A program made the position numbers and the translations under genes. A stretch of DNA of 10,633 nucleotides from Methanocorpusculum sp. MCE (GTDB lineage Archaea > Halobacteriota > Methanomicrobia > Methanomicrobiales > Methanocorpusculaceae): positions 1 to 10,633 of the forward strand of contig NIZU01000072.1 in the NCBI GenBank assembly GCA_003315675.1. The letters run 5' to 3'. This document shows positions 6,497 through 10,633 of this stretch, in pieces. The notes below the pieces were generated by a model. It had not been told where the DNA came from. It did not search any database and saw only the letters and a program-made list of their open reading frames with translations. Each line of letters opens with the position of its first letter. Position 1 is the first letter of the stretch.

Positions 6497-6518
6497 TGCC
6501 TGCAGGCACCTTATATGT
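6497..6518 (-). promoter_or_regulatory. TATA-like box and 12-bp palindrome before the lipoprotein gene
   Basis: On the minus strand, ACATATAA (6511-6518) stands about 30 bases before the chosen ATG. Between box and start lies the perfect palindrome TGCCTGCAGGCA (6497-6508), a possible operator near the expected transcription start. The TATA function is likely; the operator role is inferred from symmetry and position only. Confidence 0.5.
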
Positions 6519-6552
6519 ATCGCGAATCCGGGTTTTCGATATCCGGCTGTTT

Positions 6553-6560
6553 AAAAAAAA
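6553..6560 (-). terminator. Oligo-T terminator of the pth2-truD operon
   Basis: On the minus strand, eight T residues follow the truD stop by 11 bases. Oligo-T tracts just past the stop codon are the usual archaeal terminators. No strong hairpin precedes it. Confidence 0.55.
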
Positions 6561-6571
6561 GGAATTGGCCC

Positions 6572-7840
6572 TCAGACCATTTTTTCCGGCTCGGCCTGCA
6601 TGAATTCCCTTGCGACCGTGGTTGCGTAATGGCCGGGCGGCAGAACGAAGTTCAGCTGCACGTTGTTTTCAAACACCGCGGTTTCTACTTCGGTTGCGAG
6701 GGAGATTCTCCGGTGGGCGCCGTCGAAGTTGGTTTTTACAAACTCTTTTGCTTCTGCGAAGCTCTGCATGGAGATGCAGTCTTCTTCCATCTGGGCAAAC
6801 ATCGTTTCTTCCATGGGGCCGGGGGCTACCGGGAGGGTCGTTCCGGGCATCCAGCCGACGACGAAGCATCGTCCGCGTTTCATGTGCTGGCGGGCGGTCG
6901 CGATGTTTTTCCCGGTGACGGTGTCGATCCGGTCATTGGTGAATTCGAGATGTTCGCCGATTCTCGGTTCGTTGAGGGGAGCGTTGTCTTCGCATCGTTT
7001 CGAGAGGGCGATGTTGAAGAGCCAGGACTGGTAGGCGGAGACGAACATGGAGAGGAGTTTCGGGGGCATTGCCTGGAGGGCCGCTCCGTAGTTGCCGGGG
7101 TTTTTCGCGAGGGAGTCGAGCATGATCCGCTCGTAAGAGAGCCAGGGCGGCAGTTCGTAGAGGGCGGTTTTTGCGTCTCCGGTTTCGGCGAAGGCTCTGC
7201 GGGCGTTCTGGATATGTTCGGATTCGTGGGGGAAGCAGCCTCCGACGTAGAGGTCGACGGCTTCTTTGAATTCGTTTCGAAGGATGTGGTATCCCATTTT
7301 GTGGGTGACGGGTTTGAGGGCGCCGAATCTCTGGAGCCCGTAGTAGTTGGGAATGCCTGCGGCGATTTCGCCTGCGATGGCTGAGGTGATCTCAGCGAGA
7401 TTTTCCGGTTCGCAGTCACGGAGGGTTATTTTGAATCTGTTTCCCTGAAGCTGCCCGAGTCCGAGGGAGAACTGGTGGGTGGCGACCGGTTCTATTGTCA
7501 TGTCTTTGATGTTGAGGTTGGCGAGGACTTCTGCCGGGACGTTGTAGAGGGAGATGTACTGGGTGGTGACGGCGTTTTTGTCTTTGGTGCCTGCCCATCC
7601 GATGCGTTTCTGGCTGATCCTTAACCGATCGGTGATCTCGTGCATGGCGTGCTGGTGTTCCCAGGAGCGTTTGGTGAGTTTGCAGATGGTGTAGGGTCCG
7701 GTGTTGGTGAAGGTGATGGGGAGTTCTTCGACGACGAAGTCTTCGGGGGTGGTCCGAAGGCGTCCGCCGATGCCCGGTTTGCTTGTGGCGTAGTACCACA
7801 TGCCGTGGTCGATTTCGAGGGGGTGGGTGGATGGTTTCAT
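6572..7840 (-). CDS. truD: tRNA pseudouridine synthase TruD
   Basis: TruD converts uridine 13 of tRNA to pseudouridine in the cytoplasm. The 422-residue protein is of the archaeal size, longer than the bacterial one. Landmarks are GGRLRTTPEDFVVEELP at 25-41, AGTKDKNAVTTQYISL with the catalytic Asp87, LGQLQGNRFKITLR, IPNYYGLQRFG, AYQSWLFNIALSKR with the family's inserted domain around it, and LPPGHYATTVAREFMQ at the C-terminus. The start ATG at 7838-7840 is one base after the pth2 stop. No Shine-Dalgarno sequence precedes it, so translation probably depends on coupling to pth2. Confidence 0.95.
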   Translation of the reverse strand: MKPSTHPLEIDHGMWYYATSKPGIGGRLRTTPEDFVVEELPITFTNTGPYTICKLTKRSWEHQHAMHEITDRLRISQKRIGWAGTKDKNAVTTQYISLYNVPAEVLANLNIKDMTIEPVATHQFSLGLGQLQGNRFKITLRDCEPENLAEITSAIAGEIAAGIPNYYGLQRFGALKPVTHKMGYHILRNEFKEAVDLYVGGCFPHESEHIQNARRAFAETGDAKTALYELPPWLSYERIMLDSLAKNPGNYGAALQAMPPKLLSMFVSAYQSWLFNIALSKRCEDNAPLNEPRIGEHLEFTNDRIDTVTGKNIATARQHMKRGRCFVVGWMPGTTLPVAPGPMEETMFAQMEEDCISMQSFAEAKEFVKTNFDGAHRRISLATEVETAVFENNVQLNFVLPPGHYATTVAREFMQAEPEKMV

Positions 7841-7841
7841 G

Positions 7842-8207
7842 TCAGAGGAGGGGGAGGTGCCCGGTTATTTTATTGATGAGTTCGGCTTTTGCGGGCCCGA
7901 TTCCAAGAGCGGTGACCGTTCCCCGGGGGATTTCGGTGTATCCGGCGTCGACGATTAGGGAGGCAGGGACGCCTGCCATTTCTGCAGCGAATTTGAGTTC
8001 GTAGAGGGCTCGTTCGCTCGGGGCTTTGAGGGCGACTTTTTTCTGTCCTTCCCGGAGCCATTCTTTTTTGTCGGCAAGGGAGGCTTTTTCGTAGGCGCCG
8101 ATGGAGGCATGGGCTGCCTGGGCACACATTTTTCCGCAGCTGAGTTTTAGGTCGCTTCGGAGGATGAGGCACTGTTTATATTTGAATACTTCTTCTCCGC
8201 CGGTCAT
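7842..8207 (-). CDS. pth2: Peptidyl-tRNA hydrolase, Pth2 type
   Basis: Pth2 frees tRNA from peptidyl-tRNA that drops off the ribosome. I set the start at the ATG at 8205-8207, giving 121 residues, the normal family size; the longer frame to 8279 adds a proline-rich tail that the family lacks. Landmarks are YKQCLILRSDLKLSCGKMCA (10-29) with Lys26, AQAAHA with His33, and DAGYTEIPRGTVTALGIGPA near the C-terminus, where the Asp is part of the active site. A TTTAT sequence at 8238-8242 on the minus strand is a possible TATA element about 33 bases before the ATG. It is the first gene of the two-gene operon with truD. Confidence 0.93.
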   Translation of the reverse strand: MTGGEEVFKYKQCLILRSDLKLSCGKMCAQAAHASIGAYEKASLADKKEWLREGQKKVALKAPSERALYELKFAAEMAGVPASLIVDAGYTEIPRGTVTALGIGPAKAELINKITGHLPLL

Positions 8208-8544
8208 TGGTGTGGGTACTATTTGGGGTGAAGGGGGATAAAGACGTCCATTCAAAATAAGGGGGTGTGGAAGTGGCAAGCATAGATCGTTGAGGGGGTA
8301 TAGTTGGGTGTGGGCTTATGAGATATTTTACCGCGAATAAACGCGTTCTCGGATCAAAGATTTGCTCTCCGCTTCGGACTTACTGTAAAAGAGGATGACC
8401 AATCCTTTTTTTTGATCCGGGGTGCGGGGCCGCGACTTCGGCGCGGAGCGGCCCGCGGTGGAGATATCCTATTTGCTGAGGATCCTATCTGTTTTCAGGT
8501 AGTCCGCATTCATTTTGCGGCCCCCTCACCGGTGAACAGAATAG
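8208..8544. other. Intergenic stretch with hairpins, no gene seen
   Basis: I find no convincing gene here. The stretch contains a T8 run at 8404-8411, a GC-rich inverted repeat GGGCCGC/GCGGCCC (8427-8433 with 8448-8454), a hairpin CCGCA/TGCGG at 8504-8520, and a longer spaced inverted pair ATCCTAT-CTGTT/AACAG-ATAGGAT (about 8482-8494 with 8534-8546). Around 8345-8370 there is a faint resemblance to the repeat core (GATTTGCTC followed by CCGCTTCGG), possibly a decayed fourth copy. Confidence 0.5.
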
Positions 8545-8833
8545 GATTTGTTCAAGCGGGATTCCTTGTATGGTACTCCTCATCACACGAAATTCACGAA
8601 AAAATAACGCAAATCAGAGATTTGCTCGGCTGAGGTTGTCCGCTTTCAGCGTCCAACCCGCCAACGAAAACACGAAAAAGAAAGATTCTGTTGGGTGAGA
8701 TACATGTAGTCCCCTCACCCGTCCCCCCAACACCAAAAATCACAAACACGCAAACCTTCGGTTTGCTCGGCTAAGGTCGTCGACTTCGTCGCCAACCCGC
8801 CAACGAAATGCACGAAAAGGGGGACAGGGGCGG
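8545..8833 (+). repeat. Structured intergenic repeat, copy C, with doubled hairpin block
   Basis: This copy has the same layout as A: a GGGATTC border, CACGAAA words, then a core at 8711-8833 bounded by GTCCCCC and GGGGGAC and containing GCAAACC-TTC-GGTTTGC. It also has an extra, diverged hairpin block inserted in the CACGAAA zone (about 8610-8670). There the stem reads GCAAATC-AGA-GATTTGC, so the sixth base pair of the stem changed from C-G to T-A on both sides. The pairing is thus conserved while the sequence differs. No coding capacity is seen. Confidence 0.78.
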
Positions 8834-8913
8834 AAGGACAGTAGATATTTCTGATTTCGGGGTGCGGGGTTTCTTTGTGTAATGGCTTTAAGATAAGAAA
8901 GTATCAGGATATA

Positions 8914-8989
8914 GCATCATAAGATGATGCGTGAAATTACACACGTGTTAGTGACAACCTATTCATTTTAAGTTTGTTTACTTGAAATG
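8914..8989. other. Two short hairpins downstream of the repeat
   Basis: A perfect 7-bp stem GCATCAT-AAG-ATGATGC lies at 8914-8930. A 9-bp stem with one wobble pair, CATTTTAAG/CTTGAAATG with an 8-base loop, lies at 8964-8989. The palindrome ACACGTGT lies between them (8941-8948). Together with the A8 run at about 9001-9008 (T8 on the minus strand) they could end transcription of the small minus-strand frame at 9015-9140. Confidence 0.4.
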
Positions 8990-9014
8990 GTAGATCAATC
9001 AAAAAAAATTAAGA

Positions 9015-9140
9015 TTAATTATGTCCCACCGCGAGTAAAATTCCAAGTAGCAACAAGATGCCTGCTGGAATGATATTTGCTAAATCCATACAGAGGATAA
9101 AAAGGTTATAACCATCCATATTTCCAGCAATATTTCCCAT
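9015..9140 (-). CDS. Possible 41-residue membrane microprotein
   Basis: The minus strand from the ATG at 9138-9140 to TAA at 9015-9017 encodes 41 residues. The first 17 (MGNIAGNMDGYNLFILC) are followed by a strongly hydrophobic, glycine-containing helix, DLANIIPAGILLLLGILLAV, and a short polar end (GHN). That is one clear membrane segment, perhaps two if YNLFILC takes part. A TAATATTAA element at about 9157-9167 lies roughly 20-25 bases before the ATG, and a T8 run follows the stop; both would suit a leaderless archaeal gene. It lies between a structured repeat and the IS21 end. I do not recognise the family, and a frame this short may occur by chance. A shorter form could start at the ATG at 9087-9089. 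Confidence 0.4.
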   Translation of the reverse strand: MGNIAGNMDGYNLFILCMDLANIIPAGILLLLGILLAVGHN

Positions 9141-9184
9141 TTCCCAGATAAGAGGGGTTAATATTATTGAATATTACGTCCCAT

Positions 9185-9256
9185 ATGACACACCCATTCC
9201 GCTCACCATGACACAACAAGTCCGCTGAAATGATACAAGAATTCCGCACATGACAT
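9185..9256 (-). repeat. Multiple terminal repeats of the IS21-type right end
   Basis: The word ATGACAC or a close variant recurs at 9185, 9208, 9230 and 9250, at 20-23 base spacing. The first three are each followed about 7-9 bases later by TCCGC. Several spaced repeats at each tip are typical of IS21 elements, where the transposase binds them. They lie beyond the istB end, as expected for the right end. The outer tip is probably at or just left of 9185; I cannot fix it without the left end. Confidence 0.72.
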
Positions 9257-9303
9257 ACCCCCATATCCGTATGAAAAATAGAACGTGGGAATAATTCCAC
9301 GTA

Positions 9304-9968
9304 TTACTTCTTTACTCCCAGAATCTTTCTCATAGACTCCCCTCAAGAACAATCGTATAAGCATTATGAACGACCCTATCACAAATTGCATCGGCAAATG
9401 TCGCCTCAACAATCTCCAGCACATCCCGTGCTTCCGTTGCTGTTAAAGGAAAGAGCAACCACTCATCCAAAATCAAAAGTTTTACACTCTGAAACTCACG
9501 AATAACCTGCTTATACGTCCCTTCGGCTCTGGCAACTGCCAGATCAGAAAACAGGTCCGGAAGTCTTATGTATTTCACCGTATAAAAATTACGATTGGCA
9601 GCTATCCCGATCGCACAACTCAGATAACTCTTCCCTGTTCCTGTAGCCCCGAGAATGATTACATTATCTGCCTTTTGGATAAACGTACATGCTGACAACT
9701 TTGCAATCATCGTCTTATCCAGACGGCGCGTGGAATCATACCTGATATCTTCGATACATGCATGGGGAAAAACATAGCCAGCCGACTTACAGAGGCGTGA
9801 CAATTTCTTACTCTTGCGAACTGACCACTCCTGATCAACCATAATTCCGAGACGTTCTTCAAAGGAAAGTGCCGAAGAATTTGCATCCACCTGGAATTTA
9901 CGAAATACTTCTGCCATCTGATACAATCGGAGTTCATTGAGTTTGGTTATGGTCTCTTCAGTAAGCAT
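9304..9968 (-). pseudogene. istB: IstB, IS21 helper ATPase, with internal deletion and end frameshift
   Basis: IstB is an AAA+ ATPase that assists the IS21 transposase and target choice. The N-terminal part is intact, with Walker A GATGTGKS and Walker B LLILDEW. The sequence then passes straight from ARDVLEIVEA to ADAICDRVVHNAYTIV. In family members as I recall them, some 25-30 residues with a TIFCSQF strand (sensor region) and a GWHEKI segment stand between these, so an in-frame deletion has removed them. Near the end the frame stops early after VLEGSL (stop at 9330-9332). A one-base shift restores the usual ending, SMRKILGVKK, with a stop at 9304-9306. The ATG at 9966-9968 shares one base with the istA stop. 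Confidence 0.85.
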
Positions 9969-10483
9969 CAGTCATCATTCCTCTGATAATAATGCGGACC
10001 GCGCGTAATCCCATACTTCGACGTAACCGGTTTATCCGGCATATCAACTGATTTCAACCCTATTATCCCGCTTTTCAAAACAGCCTGCACGCCTTTCAGA
10101 CTTGGTTTTCCGGTGTAAGATAGAACACGTTTACACGCCTCCTCAAGTTTTTTCTGGGAATACTTATCAGAAAGCTTCAGCAAAGCCATACAGGCTTTGT
10201 ATCCCTGCTGTTCAATCTTTGGATTGGTAAGAAAGAAATCAACACCATTACATGTATTCTCTCCAATATGTCGGCCCCATTTTCTGAAACGATCACCATT
10301 CCACGTCAGATATTTTTGGTGATCAGGAGGCATATGTTCCGGAGTCGTGCTGTATAATCCCCTCCCCTCACTTAAACGCGTGTGGGAGGCGACTCTGGTA
10401 CCCTGGTAAAAGATTTCCACCACGTTTCTCGTTGATCTCACATCCACCTTCTTACGAATGCATTCGAAAGGACATGAATTGTT
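9968..10483 (-). pseudogene. istA: IstA, IS21 transposase, C-terminal part only
   Basis: About 170 C-terminal residues of the roughly 500-residue transposase remain. They include IRKKVDVRSTRNVVEIFY, EHMPPDHQKYLTWNGDRF, IGENTCNGVDFFLT, ACMALLKLSDKYS and TSKYGITRGPHYYQRNDD. The N-terminal helix-turn-helix and the DDE catalytic core are absent. The sequence ends at the IS5-type left tip (10484). The minus-strand frame that starts at a TTG at 10498 is partly made of IS5 DNA (MLEILNN) and is not a native start. The stop TGA overlaps the istB ATG. Confidence 0.85.
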
Positions 10484-10633
10484 GAGAATTTCTAACAACC
10501 TTTTTTTCCCGACAAAAAGTACTTTCTTTTCTTACGTTGAGTAGTATGTATGGGGACTTTCAGCAGCTTTGGTCTCAACCAGGCATATCACGAACGTTAT
10601 GAAAAACTTGGCGACCGTCTCTCCGACGTTGGT
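10484..10633 (+). mobile_element. IS5-type insertion sequence, left end, cut by window end
   Basis: The left tip GAGAATTTCTAACAACC (10484-10500) is followed by a T-run and then the transposase start at 10550. The tip matches, with two mismatches in 17, the inverse complement of the right tips at 709-725 and 955-971, so this element belongs to the same or a close IS type. It has inserted in istA. Confidence 0.8.
10550..10633 (+). CDS. IS5 family transposase, N-terminal 28 codons (3' cut by window)
   Basis: From the ATG at 10550 the frame reads MGTFSSFGLNQAYHERYEKL and stays open to the last base. It begins about 66 bases inside the left tip, a normal position for an IS transposase. The catalytic domain lies beyond the window, so the family assignment depends on the shared tip sequence. 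An ATG at 10546 is in another frame. Confidence 0.68.
   Translation, partial: MGTFSSFGLNQAYHERYEKLGDRLSDVG

Larger units (their letters stand above)
9185..10483 (-). mobile_element. IS21-type insertion sequence, right part, decayed
   Basis: The element reads leftwards as istA (C-terminal part), istB (damaged) and the right terminal repeats. Its left part is missing in this window because an IS5-type element sits at 10484. The gene order and the istA/istB stop-start overlap are those of the IS21 family. The damage in istB means that it cannot move by itself. Confidence 0.85.

Noticed and set aside
6515..7384. A 289-codon open frame on the + strand
   Set aside because: It is antisense to truD, whose product is clearly recognisable; the frame is a by-product of codon bias.
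8208..8279. A longer N-terminus for Pth2
   Set aside because: The extra residues are proline-rich and unlike the family, and the ATG at 8207 gives the normal length.
8427..8454. GC-rich hairpin as an intrinsic terminator
   Set aside because: No T-run follows the stem on either strand; the nearby T8 stands before it on the + strand.
3384..8833. A CRISPR array from the repeated hairpin blocks
   Set aside because: There are only three widely spaced copies in both orientations, with no regular spacers and no cas gene.

Overview
The window looks like a piece of a methanogenic euryarchaeon, most likely order Methanomicrobiales and Methanocorpusculum-like; the genus is inferred from gene content only. 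The evidence is an archaeal Pth2 peptidyl-tRNA hydrolase, an archaeal-type TruD, the small subunit of the aconitase-X phosphomevalonate dehydratase of the archaeal mevalonate pathway, an MJ_1487-type B12/radical SAM protein and an FdhD of formate-using methanogens. Several genes have TATA-like boxes about 25-30 nt before the start codon, as expected for archaeal leaderless transcripts.

Layout. 1-971: the right part of an IS5-type element, followed at once by a second 246-bp copy of its own right end. 972-2561: an accessory island on the + strand with a small PD-(D/E)XK nuclease-like gene that overlaps (ATGA) a proteasome-like Ntn-hydrolase gene, then a coiled-coil/zinc-ribbon gene whose second CxxC lies beyond an in-frame TGA. 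2614-3293: fdhD on the minus strand with a clear terminator. 3384-4389: two long inverted copies of a structured intergenic repeat around a broken GxxExxY gene. 4562-6102: the AcnX small subunit overlapping a radical SAM gene. 6060-6485: a short predicted lipoprotein convergent with, and overlapping, the radical SAM gene. 6572-8207: a pth2-truD operon on the minus strand. 8208-9014: a non-coding stretch with a third copy of the structured repeat. 9015-10483: a possible 41-residue membrane microprotein and a decayed IS21-type element (terminal repeats, istB with an internal deletion and frameshift, istA without its N-terminal part). 10484-10633: the left end and first 28 codons of another IS5-type element that interrupts istA. 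Its tip matches the inverted complement of the tip at 971, so both window ends carry related elements in the same orientation.

How the genes work together. The housekeeping core (fdhD, AcnX small subunit, radical SAM, truD, pth2) is higher in GC and intact. It is interleaved with AT-rich accessory DNA that carries insertion sequences, decayed genes and structured repeats. pth2 and truD form a translation/tRNA-maintenance operon. The AcnX small subunit and the radical SAM gene share a start/stop overlap and are probably cotranslated. The candidate for an undescribed system is the nuclease plus Ntn-hydrolase pair at 1094-2100; its function is not known from the sequence.
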